This document shows, in pieces, positions 44,901-57,032 of a stretch of 64,000 bases of DNA. The notes beneath the pieces were generated by a model. The model had not been told where the DNA came from, did no database searches, and worked only from the letters and a program-made list of their open reading frames with translations. This DNA is from Nemophila menziesii (taxonomy: Eukaryota; Streptophyta; Magnoliopsida; Boraginales; Hydrophyllaceae), in assembly GCA_029959085.1 (NCBI GenBank), contig JARWIR010000002.1:77342224-77406223 (forward strand). The letters are read 5' to 3'. The number at the start of each line of letters is the position of its first letter. The first letter of the stretch is position 1. Both the position numbers and the translations under genes were made by a program.

Positions 44901-45666
44901 ATCTTCTCAATAAAGAGTTTCAACCTATATTAATTGTATATACACTCATTAAAGAGTTTATCTACAAGATTCATTGTATAAATTAAATTTGGAAGGAGAT
45001 TAATCAAGTCTCACTTTATCATATATTCAAGAGAAGATCATTCAAGACAATCAAAGTATTATCCACTCAAAGAGAAGTCAATGAAGATTTCACCTAATCC
45101 ATATAGTCGTCAAGGAGTTCAGGAATATCATTGTAATATTTTCTCATTAAGGAGTATTGCACTATTATTGAAATAATCATTCTAAAGATTACGAGTTTTG
45201 CTCTTACTCGTTGAAATTGAGCCTAGCAAAAAATCTCATTTAGGTTGTGATTAAGCCAAAAAATCACGAAGGTTAGGTTGTGACTAAGCCCGTAAACTTC
45301 ATGGTTATTGGTTGTGTTTTAGTTCGATAGAAACTCATTGTAAAGGTTTTGTTCTTCATCTTCAAGAAGTTCAAGAAGTTTAATGAAAAACTTGAGAATT
45401 CTAAGGTGTAACCTTAGGTAGTGGAATAGGTCTTTGGGAGTTCAAACCAATTCAAATACACGTGTAGTATCTATCTCAATCTATTAACATATCATATTTT
45501 ATTGTTTGTCTTAACTTTTATATTAAACCATTGGTGACCTATTGAATGGTCCCTAAGTATTTAATATATTGTCTTAGAGAGGTTTCTTCCAAACTAATAT
45601 TGTCGAGAAATTTTTTAATTATGCGTTAAAAAAATTAGTGTCCTATTCACCCCCATATGACTTACA
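41951..45666 (+). mobile_element. SIRE 5' LTR (interrupted)
   Basis: Matches the LTRs at 49569 and 54110 from TTTTTGTGTGTG onward; the first twenty bases or so are missing or changed. It ends GACTTACA at 45666. It contains AAACCCGC/GCGGGTT words (44660-44712), the TATA-like region near 44728 and a transcript-like leader with repeated TCAAAG words. A CACTA-like element interrupts it at 42417-43994. Confidence 0.75.
42417..43994. mobile_element. Non-autonomous CACTA-like element in the SIRE LTR
   Basis: Ends are inverted: ACTACAAGAAAA (42418) and ACTATAAGAAAA (inverse ending 43994), close to the plant CACTACAAGAAAA terminus with the outermost base changed. TTT lies on both sides. Many TGACGG/CCGTCA-like units (GACGATTT, CGTCAAC, GACGGTT, CGTCATTG) fill 42440-42620 and 43590-43980. 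The interior (42840-43030) resembles the leader blocks at 11910 and 24120. Uninterrupted LTRs at 49569 and 54110 show it is an insertion. No coding sequence. Confidence 0.7.
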
Positions 45667-45667
45667 A

Positions 45668-45680
45668 TTGGTATCAAAGC
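45668..45680 (+). other. Primer-binding site of the SIRE element
   Basis: TTGGTATCAAAGC directly follows the LTR end (GACTTACA) by one base. It matches, apart from one A for G, the TGGTATCAGAGC complement of the initiator methionine tRNA used by plant copia elements. Confidence 0.85.
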
Positions 45681-45724
45681 CCAACTCTACATTAATTGCT
45701 TAACTGTGAGTAGATTAAATGACA

Positions 45725-46559
45725 TGAAACATAATATTTTAGAAGAGTCTTCAACTACGACACCTCCATTTTTTGTAGGTACATATTATTTTTCATAGAG
45801 AAAGAGGATGGATAAATATATACAATGTGTAGATTATGAGTTTTTTATTATCACAAGCAAAGGTCCCCTCTAAGTGAAGCTCTTCGAAAACCTCACCAAA
45901 GAAGATAAGGTGAAACTCACACAAAATGCAAAAGCCTTGATATCTTATTGTTGTGGGGGATATGCAAGTCGTACATCACCTTTCTTGATGATCTATCATT
46001 GGAACATGCCATTTGGTAATTATTGAAACTATATTATGGTATCATCAATATTTTTAAAGAAGAAGAAAAAAATGGTGATCACAATCTTGTCATCTTAATA
46101 GCCAACTACGAGTAATTAGCATCTTGGTTTATCTTATTATCATATTTGTATGATTTTTCTGATGAGAATGATGATGATCTCTAATTTTCATCTATTCTCA
46201 AAAATCTTGAGGTTCATATTGAAATAAAGAATCTTTCATTAAGTGATTTGAAAAGGCATAAAGGGGATATAAAGATTTTTTTGTCTTAGCTTGTATGTTC
46301 CTTGTGAAAACAAATGAAGAACTCATTTTTATAAACATCTCTTTTATTGAAACCAACAATAAACTCTTATGAAAATATTTTAATGACACATAAGGTTGAG
46401 GACCAAGTGAATTGTTGTTAAATATTTATAAAGTTCAACCTTATTTGGATTTGTTGTAGAATATCCAATATCTTAGTTTTGAGAAAATTTATTTTGCCTT
46501 GATCATATGACCAAACAAAGATACTTAAAAGATGACTTTGAAAATCCAATTCCTTCACA
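45725..46559 (+). pseudogene. Degenerate SIRE gag relic
   Basis: Pieces typical of copia gag appear in order and in several frames: a PPFF-type start near 45768, a K…MDKYIQCVDYE stretch, ENLTKEDKVKLTQNAKAL near 45885, and a late NLS-D-LKRHKGD-like stretch near 46225. Stops and frame changes are many. The capsid-like protein cannot be made. Confidence 0.65.
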
Positions 46560-48070
46560 TGATGCCTTTCTTTTTATAATTGATTAATCCACTCACGATA
46601 CATCTTTTTGGGAGTTTATTTGGCCTAAGTGAGGGATTTTTCCCTATTATTTGATGTATTGTACTTTTCTCTCTAATTTTGGAACTTATTGGTACTTATA
46701 GAGTTTTTTGTGTTTTAATTGTGTGTTAAGTATGTATTTTTTAGGTACATGGTTCTTACAAGGTGCCAAAATGAAGAGAAGAAGTCAAAAAATTCAAGAC
46801 AAACCCAAGTCAAGCTGCAAGATGAGATTATAGTCACTTTGGAAAGTTGGAGCATTTGCTAGAATTGTCTTGACGACATATTGTTTCGGTCACGAAGATA
46901 AATTGGTAAAATATTTTGAATAAATTAATTTTGATTGAAGTCAGTGTCGTGTGGGAAGTGACAGAAGTCATTTCGGAGTTTAGACGTGAAAGTTATGCCA
47001 TTTTCTTCCATCGTCGGTCGAACTAGTCTAACACTAACTAAAAATGGGTTGGCCATATCTAACCTAATTAAGCAAGCTCATGGGGGACCCCAAACATTTT
47101 TATTTAGTATATAAGTCATATATCAGCTCCAAAAACACACACAACTTATTAGACCTTCATTTTACATATTTTTCAAGAGGAGAAAGAGCAGAGTAGGAGC
47201 AGAATAGAGGGAAGGAAGATTTTTCACCAAAAACCACGATTATTCCTCATCGGAGCTTCGAATCCACTCATTCAAAGAGTAACTTTATTTTATTTTAGAT
47301 TTTAAACATGATTCCAGTATTATTTTTCATTATTTGAGTATGAACTAAACCCTCATTACTTGAGGATTGTAATTATGTAGGAACCTTAATATATTTAGTC
47401 GATGTTTGAGTTTTATTTTTAATTAAATAGAGTTTTGCATCTATTGGGTATACAACTTGTGTTAATTACTAATCCTGTCTTTGCCGAGTAGTAGATTAGC
47501 CTTAGTAAATGAGCTAGCTCCCAAGAGGGGGTTCTAATTATTGATTAGTGTATACGCGCTTGGTGTGCATTAGTGAGCCGACGGGTCTTGACTAGCCAGG
47601 TAGCCATTAGGTTATTATTTTAATCTTGCAAATTGAGTACATGAGCTTCCTAAGTCGAACCTTACGGAAGTTAGGAAGACTTTAGAATCCCGGTTAATAC
47701 AAACAACTAATTTACCTTTATATTAAGAGCATCTTAACTAACTATTTTGGTGAGTACTAGCAATCCATAAGAATTACTCTCATATTTGGAAACATGTCTT
47801 TTTGTTAATTGTCGTTTTATTTCTTTATTTTAATTTCATTAATTGTCATTTATCATTTATATTAAAAGAACCCAAAAACAATTATTCAATTACTTTGTAT
47901 TTATTATTCTTGCTCACAATACTCTTCACTATAATATTACGAAATACCTTGAGATAATGATGATATTCCCTGAGAAGACGATCCATCTTTGGACTTATTT
48001 TATTACTTGACAATGACTTGTGCACTTGCGCGGAGTTTCCCCCTTTCTAGGTGTTGCTTATGGTAATATT
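46560..48070 (+). mobile_element. Gypsy-like LTR, plus orientation
   Basis: Begins TGATGCC and matches 50097-51553 (inverse orientation) and 61860-63386. It includes the landmark stretch with GAATCCCGGTTAATAC and, near its end, ATTACTTGACAATGACTTG followed by a GTGCACTTGCG word seen at the ends of Tat/Athila-type LTRs. No internal genes accompany it, so it is probably a solo LTR. The right border is only approximate. Confidence 0.6.
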
Positions 48071-49568
48071 GCATATCATTGTTTTTATCAAAGACAGTTG
48101 GAGTTTGGCTTGGAAAAGGACTAAGTATATTTTAAAAAATATTACTAATCCTTAAGGATCAAAACCACCATGTGCACCTAGTACTTCTTTTTTGTGATTG
48201 TAGAAAAAAAGTATCAAAGAGCTAAATGGGTGACTTATTGATGATTGATTCTCTTATCACATGAAGATGGAAAATTGGTTAAAATCTTTCTTTTCCCTTA
48301 GCTATTTTATTATAAACTTCTAGCTATATGGTAATGTGTTATGATGTTAAATATCTAGTACGTATTAGTCTTGATTCGTTGATATGACTAAACACTTATA
48401 TAATTAGTTTGTTTGGATCTTCTTGCATTTTTATCATATCTTCTCCCTTAACATTTATAATTTAAATTTATGTTTAGTGATATCTAATAGAAAGGGGTTT
48501 TATACTTGCCATCTTCTCTCATAATAGGCAATCTATGTCATATTTGATTCTATTTGATATGCATGTTAATTGATTCTCTCATTTTTAATTGTCTATTATT
48601 AGAAAAGACTTGTGATAATTAATTATATGATCATATGTTATATTAATCACAATTTCTTTAAATTCCTTATTTGCTTCCCATGACCTTAAATTGCTTATCC
48701 ATAAGGAAAATCTATTATGTTAATCATATATGATGCATGTTGCTTCTTTATTATTCATCACATGCTATATCATATACTTTGATCACTCATGTCATATTAC
48801 ACCTTCTCTTGATATTATTTTTATGACATGTTTTTCATGATATTTTCATTCTTAATTGTTGTTTGTTGTGATTATCATCATGAACTTGTAGTCATTAGAA
48901 TTCCATGTATTGTATGCTATTACATTTATGTGCTATCATATCCTGCTTGCACTCCTTGATTATTTTTAGATAATTAATGCTTGCACTACTTTTCTATTGT
49001 TAGTTTGATTCTATTATCTTGCTTGTTCTACATTTGTTGAGACAAAGATGTAGAACAAACTCACTACTTTGGAATTCACTCTTGATGGAAGCTCTTAGTA
49101 ATAAATTATCATTACTTTATGTCTAAACATGACTTGGTTAGTAGATCTTACTTTCCTTACTCATGTTCTTTTATAATCAACTCACTCTTCTTATCCTACT
49201 TATTTGAGAATTCTTAAGGTTATGTGATCATCATGTTTTTAGTATCATATTTTTTCTAAGGGCTATTTGTTTTCTGTGAAAATGTCATTATTTGATTAAT
49301 ATTTTTTCTTATCTAACTTACCCTCTTCTTGATGAAGACAAAAGGGAAGCAAAATCATGCACAAAGATATAAATATCATGCTTTATCATTCTAGAATGTT
49401 TTGCTTAATATAAATGATATATGATTTATGTGAGGGGGAGTCGTTCCTAGAAATGACTCCACATGTGCTTGAATTTTATCATTAGATCATATATGCACAA
49501 TCTAAGTGGGAGTCATGCCTTTAAGACTCCATATGTATTGAATTGCATATCATAAAAAATGAGGAGAA
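48071..49568 (+). other. Non-coding 3' internal region and purine tract of the SIRE element
   Basis: No protein similarity was recognised. It ends with AAAAAATGAGGAGAA, a polypurine tract, directly before TGTTGGC, the start of the 3' LTR. Confidence 0.6.
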
Positions 49569-52500
49569 TGTTGGCTTATTCTCCTTTTTGTGTGTGTTTT
49601 TATGTGACAAATCCTTTTATGACTAAGATGTTAATTGCACTTATATACATGATTATATATCCCTTTATGCAACATGTCTCTTGTCACGAGTTGACTTATC
49701 CTTAACATGATTGTTCTTGTTAGATGTGCATTCACATGAGTTTGTCAATCCATGTGTCATAATTTGTTATATACTATGTTTTTACATAAGCGATCAACTA
49801 AGAACTTGATTGTATGCTTTGTTATATCATATCACATGTCAGGAGTTAAAGCATCCAAGCATGTCGTACTTGTTAAAATATGCATTTCATTTATCTTTAT
49901 TATACGAGGACTTTTTATGCAACAACTTGTTATGTGTCTAAAATGTAGCAAACATCATTTTTGTATGAATTTACATTTATAACACATCTCATGCTAGTCT
50001 CTAAGCACATAAGCATGAACACTTGGACTGTTTGTGCACCAATTTGCTCATTCGTACTTTCATGACTATGTGATTGTTTAATTAAGTTTAGGACACTGGT
50101 GGCCCGTAGATGTGATAAAATAATTATGTAAAAAGCACAAACTACGATTATTTCTATGAAAGTGAATGGGTCGTTACAAGTAATAATAAGTAAATAAAGT
50201 TTGTTCCTCAGGGATTTAGGTAGTTATTTCAATTCGTGTTCATTATTAGCATAGAAAGTTTTAACTATTTTGATTAAAAGACAAGGAACATAAGTGTTTG
50301 TTTTGTTTTATAAATAATATAAATAACTATGCAAGGAAGATAGCAGTTAATATTGCAAGTATGCACCTAATCATATCTATTATACAATTCTAGAAATAAA
50401 TTGGCTGTTCTTATTAACCGGGATTCTAAAGTCTTCCTAACTCACGTAAGGGTCGATTTAGGAAGCTCACGTACTCAAATTATGCAAGATTAAAATAAAC
50501 CCTAGCGGCTACTTGGCTTGTCAAGACCTTGGGTTCACTAACAGACACCAAGCGTGTATACACTAATTAGTAATTAGATACCCTTGTGGGTGCAAGCTCG
50601 ATTACTTAGGCTAATCAATATTATCTGTCCAATATAATATTAGTATTTAAATCAAGATTATACCCAATAAATTCAAAACACAATTTACCGTAAATACTCA
50701 AAAGAAGAGATTAAAAAATAAAACTAGGTTCATACATAAACAATCTTAAACAAAATAGAATTTAGTGCATAATTGAATCTTGGAATAAAAAGTTTAGAAA
50801 TAAATTGTAGACAAAATATATCTAATGCTAATTTATCCAGAGAATAGAGATGGAGAGGTGTAGAATTGACGCGGTGAAACTCAAGCTCTTGTTTCTTCCT
50901 TCTCTAGATCCTCCCGGTCGCTTCTGTGATGAATTATTGATGAAATCTAAGCTCTGGCAGCCAAGGGATAAATTCCTAATGTTATGAGGTAATATTTATA
51001 AGCCTGGAACATTTTTAGGGTTTACATAGGTCATGGGCTAGGTTTAAATGACCTAGTCCATCCCAAAAACGTTTTCTTCCAAGAGGGGACTAATTCGAAT
51101 CACGCCGCCTGCAAAAATAATAACTTCTACGTTATAGCTCTGAATTGTAAAATCTCAGTTGTCACGCATGCGTATTTCAGAACCCTATATGAAGGACCAT
51201 CGAAAATCTTTGTAAGTCCCACGTGGCACCTAAAACGATTCACTTTCTAATTTTGGCTGGCAACTCTTTTACTTTCTAAATACGGGTTATTTAGTCATTT
51301 GGTCTTGGTTTTCTTCTTTGATCTCCTTTCCTAAACTTATTTTTCATTCTTTGGCATCTCGTATAATCCTTGTACCTAAGAGTCTCACATTTAACACACA
51401 AATTACGCACAAATAGCTCTAAAAGTGACAAATCTCCAACAAAAAAAAAGACAAGTAACAGGAATATATCAAATAATAAGGAAAAATAGCACAAAAGGAA
51501 CATAAAAAGATGTTTCACAATAGGATTTATTTATCACAAAAAGGGAGACATCAGACATGTATTTATATTAATTTCCATAAACTTTACCTTTATAAATGTG
51601 TCTACTACATTTGTATTTGATACCACATTTAGAAACACATCACGTGATTAGAGCACAAGCACCCTAATGTTAATTCTTTATGCTTCATGAGTTTTCACCT
51701 AGGTTGAACACTTTATAGTCATAGTTTTTCACATGAAATGAATTTACTAAAGTTCTTAACTACATAATTGTCTAGATAACCCTTCAGAACATATTTCATT
51801 GTAATATTCAAAGTATATAGACATCACCACTATGGCTAAACATGCATTTACATCTTATCTATCTTAAACATATTTTAGACTTTGTGTGCATTTGCTTGAG
51901 TTAATTTTTTTGGAGAACAACTCCTAAAATGTTAAACTACAAACTTGTTATATGCTATATGATAACATTTCATGTGTTAAGTTCAAGAGTATCTGAGTCT
52001 CATTTCCTATACAAAAACATGGATTGTTTTCATACTCTTGAACATGTTTTATGTTATGACCGTTTTCGATATGGATTATGAATAAATAAAAGACTACAAG
52101 TTTTCAAGATATATTATGAATACATTTTTGCATTTGAACAACGAACCAAAAACTATATCCGAAAATACAGTGTGTATTTCGGGAACCCGCATTTGATAAA
52201 AAAAACCTGCTTATAAATAGGTTCCCACTTTTTCAATAAATTATTTATAACCATTTTGAATAATGTTTTCTATATATAATGGTATATTTACATCCTATAT
52301 AATACCTCTTCGTCTCCACACTTCTTAGATCATTGGAGAACAAATCAAAGATATATTTAAGCTCAAATCATCAAGTTATCGTCTCAAAATAAATCTTTGA
52401 TACACCTTATTTTATATATATTCTCAAGAAGGATTTTCAACCTATATTCATTGTTTTATCCACTAACTAAGGGGTTTATCTACAAGTTGCATTGTATAAA

Positions 52501-52664
52501 TCAACTTATAAAGAAGATTAATCAAGCCTCGCTTTATCATCCACTGAAGAGGCGTCGTTCAAGACAATCAAAGTATTATCCACTCAAAGAGGAGTCATTC
52601 AAGTTTCACTTGTTTTACATAATCATCAAGGAGTTTAGGAATATGATTGTAATACTGTCTCACT
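49569..52664 (+). mobile_element. SIRE 3' LTR, interrupted and cut short
   Basis: Starts TGTTGGC and follows the 5' LTR, with a Gypsy-like LTR inserted at 50097-51553. It stops at about 52664, some 480 bp before the LTR end seen in the other two copies; LINE sequence follows at once. Confidence 0.75.
50097..51553 (-). mobile_element. Gypsy-like solo LTR, minus orientation, nested in the SIRE LTR
   Basis: Bounded by TGGTGG and ACATCA (TG…CA), with GACAC (50092-50096) and GACAT (51554-51558) as a 5-bp target repeat with one mismatch. The inverse strand matches 46560-48070. The neighbouring SIRE LTRs lack it, which confirms insertion. Confidence 0.78.
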
Positions 52665-54104
52665 GATATACTTTTCCAAGAATGTCACAAATGATATGAA
52701 GGATTATCTAGTTGAACAAACTGGATTTTGTCTTAATGAATCTTTAAAGGCATACCTCGGCACACCTATTTGCTTAACGCGGCTTGAAAGAGGTTTCTAC
52801 CATAAGATCGCGATAAATATGCTAAAAAATTACCATATTGGAAAGCGCAAAATCTATCTCTAGCTAGAAGGATCACCCTTGCAAAATCGGTTTTGAGTGC
52901 AACTACAATATATAATATGCAATCTATGAAACTATCTTTCCTGTGAGGTTCCTAGACAAAACGTAGGAAAATGCATTGGTTGTCGTGGAGAAAATTGTGT
53001 AGCCAAAGGAATGAATGAGGGTTGAGTTTGCGTGATGCTAGATCGTATAATAGGGCTATACTCGCCAAGTTGGGTCGGAAGATTCTACAAGAATCCTTGG
53101 TTTTATGTGTAACAACTTTGATTCATAATTATTTTAGACAGTGAGTACTGGATTTTGAGGTCATATATCATGCACGATTGTGTGAAAACCTTATGGATGG
53201 TGTAGAGGTGTTAAGGAATAACGTAATTGAGATTGAAAATTATTTAGGAAACTGGTATGAGTGGAGCCTACAATCAGCGGTGATTTTATAATGATTTATG
53301 GAAGCTTGGTACCACCTCCTATAGCATTGCCATTTAATTATGATTTGATTAGGAAATTAAAGTATCATGATACCGATTGCAAATAATTTATTTATTCGAT
53401 TTCTAGTTGATCATACGGGACATATTATATGTAGCACTATACCAGAGACCGCGATGCATATATTTCGTAGTTGTAGTCCTTTCTTTTACGTCGTGACAGA
53501 CCTGTCGTGCCAGGTCATTGATGACACATGCAACTTTATGTCACGTTGAACAAGCTGACATGAGTCGTACTAGGAATTTTGCTTCTAATGAGTTTATTTG
53601 GATGACATGGTACTCTAAATGATATGGACAACTTGGTGGTTGGAATTAATGGTCAATGAGTGGATAACTCTCAAGATGAGGCAAGAGGACTTGCTGTGCG
53701 TGGAAAAGTCAAATGTACAATGTTAAATTGGTTCACGAAATTGAATGACAACTTATTTTTCCGATGCCAATTTGGATAAGTTAGCTAAACCAGAACACAA
53801 GAGTTTTAGAACCCTAAATACTGACATGAACGACACTTTCAAGTAAGGAAAGATACTGGACTTAGCTTGTGCTTTTATCTGTGTGTGGGGTAATGAAATT
53901 GACAACATTATGGTTTTGTCTAACAACGTTCTAGTCAAATGGATCAAAACAGTGAATGGGGTCAAGCTGTGATATCAATGGGTGTCTCAAGCACCACTCT
54001 GGTAGGAATGGCATGGCCCCCTCTTTGAGATACAAATGACACGTTTTTGGGTAGTTTTAGTAGGGCGTGTATTACCAAGTTAGTGTTGATATAAGATCTA
54101 TATG
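52665..54104 (+). pseudogene. 3' fragment of a LINE (non-LTR retrotransposon) ORF2
   Basis: Translated pieces follow plant L1-type ORF2: the end of the reverse transcriptase region (YLGTPI-like near 52755, then LPYWKAQNLSLARRITLAKS), a segment with ARSYNRAILAKLG-like wording near 53040-53070, a zf-RVT motif (ICSTIPETAMHIFRSC near 53425) and an RNase-H-like tail to about 53990. Frameshifts and stops are common. The 5' part is missing, as usual for LINEs. Confidence 0.75.
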
Positions 54105-54109
54105 CACTA

Positions 54110-56228
54110 AGTTGGCATATTACCCTTTTTGTGTGTGTTTTATGTGACAAATCCTTACGTATTTAACATTCTAATTTCACTTATATACATGACTATGTCT
54201 ATCCTTATGTGTAATATCTATCTTGTCACTAGTTGACACATCTTTAGCACGATTCTTCCTGTTAGATATGCATTCATATGAGTTGATCATTCCCTTTGAT
54301 ATAACTTGTTATATGTATTAATTTTGAATTAATGATCAATTATAAACTTGCTTGTATACTCTTCCCGTATCATTTCTAATGCTATGAGTCATATCATCTA
54401 AGAATATCATACTTTCTTAAACGTTCATTTATTCATCTTGAGTATATGAACACTATTTATACAATATCTTGTTATATGTATTTTGTGTTTAAAATGTTGT
54501 AAATTTCATTATGATATGTTTTGATATTTATAATACCCATTCTAGAAGTTAGACACATAAGCATAAACATCCATTACTGGCCTAATACACTATTTAGGCA
54601 CAAATATGAGCTGAATGCTTCCTAGGATATATCTTTTAATGTAAAATTATTTGGAAAATATATTGAACTATAGAAATGTTTATATTATTATCTAGAATAC
54701 ATCACATGTTGAAATCCCAGTCATCCTAAGTACCTCTCCATGTTTCATAAGTTTTTGCATAAGTTAAACACTTTTTAGAGCATAACTTCTAACATTTATT
54801 AAATTTACTAAATTTATCAACTATGATATTACATAGTAATTCATATAGAATATTTCATATATTAAGTGAAAGAGCATCTAAACATCATCTCTTATGCAAA
54901 AATATGTACCCCCTATTTTTAATTTATCATGAACATGATGTATGTCATATCTCTTGATTTTGTTTGTAAATATTATTAGCTAAAACTTGTGAGATGAAGT
55001 TTTAGAGCATGTCTTATGTTGGAGGCTAAAACATTCGATCATCATTTCCCATGCAAAACATGTATCTTTGATTTTATTTTTTAAACATATTATGAATGAA
55101 GTTTTGGCATTCAAGCAACATATTAAAAGGGGGAAATCAAAAAAATAACTCATATTGTGTTAGAGTAATGATATATATCATCCCTTTTTGCTTCAGCCTT
55201 CTATTACCTCGTATGTGAAAGTTTTAAGCACCAATAAAATTGTTTCTCTTTCCTAATTATTATGTTTCTCTCTTTTTTGTTTAATATTACATAGGTTGAC
55301 AAGTAGGAGGTGGTACAAGGGTGAAACAAAAAGGGGTGATATATATCATTGTTCATTGTTATTTGGACCCTGTTTGACAAAAAGGGATACCGTTTTCAAA
55401 AAAAATTACCAATTTATATGACCGTTTGGGCTTCTTTTGGCAATATATTTTGGTCTACTTTCAACCATACTACACCTCTTCTTCTGAAGTTCTCCACCAC
55501 TTCACATATCATTGAAGAATAAATCAAACAGATTTTTAACCTCAAATCATCAATTTATCATCTCAAACCAAAGCTTGATACACATCAAAGTATCTTTCTC
55601 TGAAGAAGGAGTCCATCAACAATATTAATTGGTTTAACTACTAAAAAAATGAGGGCATCATATTCTTCATTTTTATATATCTACTAATTTATGAGTGTTC
55701 TTTTGTAATATACATTCATTAAACACAAGGGCTTACCTCTTGCTCTAGATTAGAGAAGAGTTGTTATAGATTTTGAGACTGTGCCTCGTAAAAATCACAT
55801 TTAGGTTGTGATTGAGTCGGGAAAAAGCACGAGTGTTAGGATGTGGCTAAGTCTATAAGATTCACGGTCTTAGGTTGTGGTTTAGCTCGGTAAAAACCTC
55901 ATTGTAAAGGTTCTCACCTCTAAAAAATAAGTTTAGTGAAAAGTTTTAAAATCCTAATGTGTAACCTTATGTGGTGGACTAAGCCTCAAGGAGTTCGAAC
56001 TACTTCAAATGCTTGTGTAATCTCTAAATGTTACTATTTACATATTGTTTTATATGTTTGCTAAGTTTTATTTATCGAACCATATTCATCTCATTGCATG
56101 AATCTCCAGGTGTTTGATAATCTGCCTTGGAGAAACTTCTTTTAACTGATAATTGTCAAAAAATATTTAATTAGGCAAAATTAGATTGACGTTTTATTCA
56201 CCCCACCCCCCTCTTGTAAGGACTTACA
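54110..56228 (+). mobile_element. Solo SIRE LTR
   Basis: Matches the whole length of the SIRE LTRs without nested insertions, starting at GTTGGCATATTACC and ending GGACTTACA. CACTA (54105-54109) and CACTC (56229-56233) form a 5-bp target repeat with one mismatch. No primer-binding site follows, so recombination between two LTRs has removed the internal region. Confidence 0.8.
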
Positions 56229-56233
56229 CACTC

Positions 56234-56844
56234 CATTAACGGCTCAGGATCGCAGAGAACATGTGCCTTAAAGATATGTGTATCGAGACAAATTCACTTG
56301 AGTTGCAAGTGCTAGTGAAAGGCGGTGTAAACTATAGGAGTCTAATGGTCTAATCTATGACTACACGAGTATATACGTCGCAATGAGCCATTCAAGGTAG
56401 GCCGCATCTTTAAAGACACGAATAAAAATGCGAATTGGCTAATACAGAGAAAAACAGACTCATTAGGTATGAACATCTACCAAACAGTCATATATGTTAG
56501 TTATGTGGTTAATCTATTCAAGAATTCCTTGTTAAGAATTTAGTAAATTAGCCTATCGATCATGTAACATGTCGCATGTCTTGGGTAAAAACTTGGTATA
56601 AATTAAAGTAAGTGGTTTTGTGTGGTAATTACTTTGCATTTCTTACAATCTAAAAGGGTTTATCCAAAAAAAAAAGTATTAAATAATTCCTAAAAGACAC
56701 TTAAAGATTTTTTAATTTAGTTTTGACGAATAAAAAGGTTTGGAAATCGAGTGACGTAAATGTCTTGCGACTTCTCCAAATCAAACATGATCTGACCGTT
56801 GATACGAGATGCACGCAGTAATCGACGGTGTAAAGAGCAAATTA
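56234..56844. other. Upstream region of the Fes1/SIL1-type gene
   Basis: No gene seen. TGACGTAA at about 56752 is a bZIP-type core further upstream of the promoter elements. Confidence 0.4.
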
Positions 56845-56885
56845 TGACGTGGAACCTGAAGAAAACTACTCCCTCCATATATATA
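56845..56885 (+). promoter_or_regulatory. UPR-type element TGACGTGG and TATA box of the Fes1/SIL1-type gene
   Basis: TGACGTGG (56845-56852) matches the UPRE/XBP-site recognised by plant ER-stress bZIP factors (bZIP17/28/60 group). ATATATATA (56877-56885) is a TATA box 25 bases downstream and about 150 before the start codon. The pairing fits an ER chaperone cofactor. Regulation is inferred from motif and position. Confidence 0.55.
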
Positions 56886-57032
56886 CAAGCTAAAATATCA
56901 CATTATTATTCGGATTATTAAGCGGTTAGATTTCATCAAATTACGTGCAAAATTTCCCCCTAAATCATATCACTTCCAACATCACTACTATCCGATTCTT
57001 GAATTTTATCATTCGATAAGAGTGTAACAGCA

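Larger units (their letters stand above)
41951..52664 (+). mobile_element. Decayed SIRE-type copia retrotransposon with nested insertions
   Basis: Has a 5' LTR (41951-45666), a primer-binding site, a gag relic, and a 3' LTR beginning at 49569 after a purine tract. No protease, integrase, reverse transcriptase or RNase H region was seen between the LTRs, so most of pol has been lost. Three elements are nested in it (42417-43994, 46560-48070, 50097-51553). 48071-49568 is non-coding, A/T-rich. The very long LTRs and the TTGGTATCAAAGC site identify the SIRE/Maximus group of plant copia. Confidence 0.75.

Noticed and set aside
44753..44986. 77-codon frame and the matching frame at 52397-52666
   Set aside because: Both lie in the transcribed leader part of SIRE LTRs and are not conserved between the copies.
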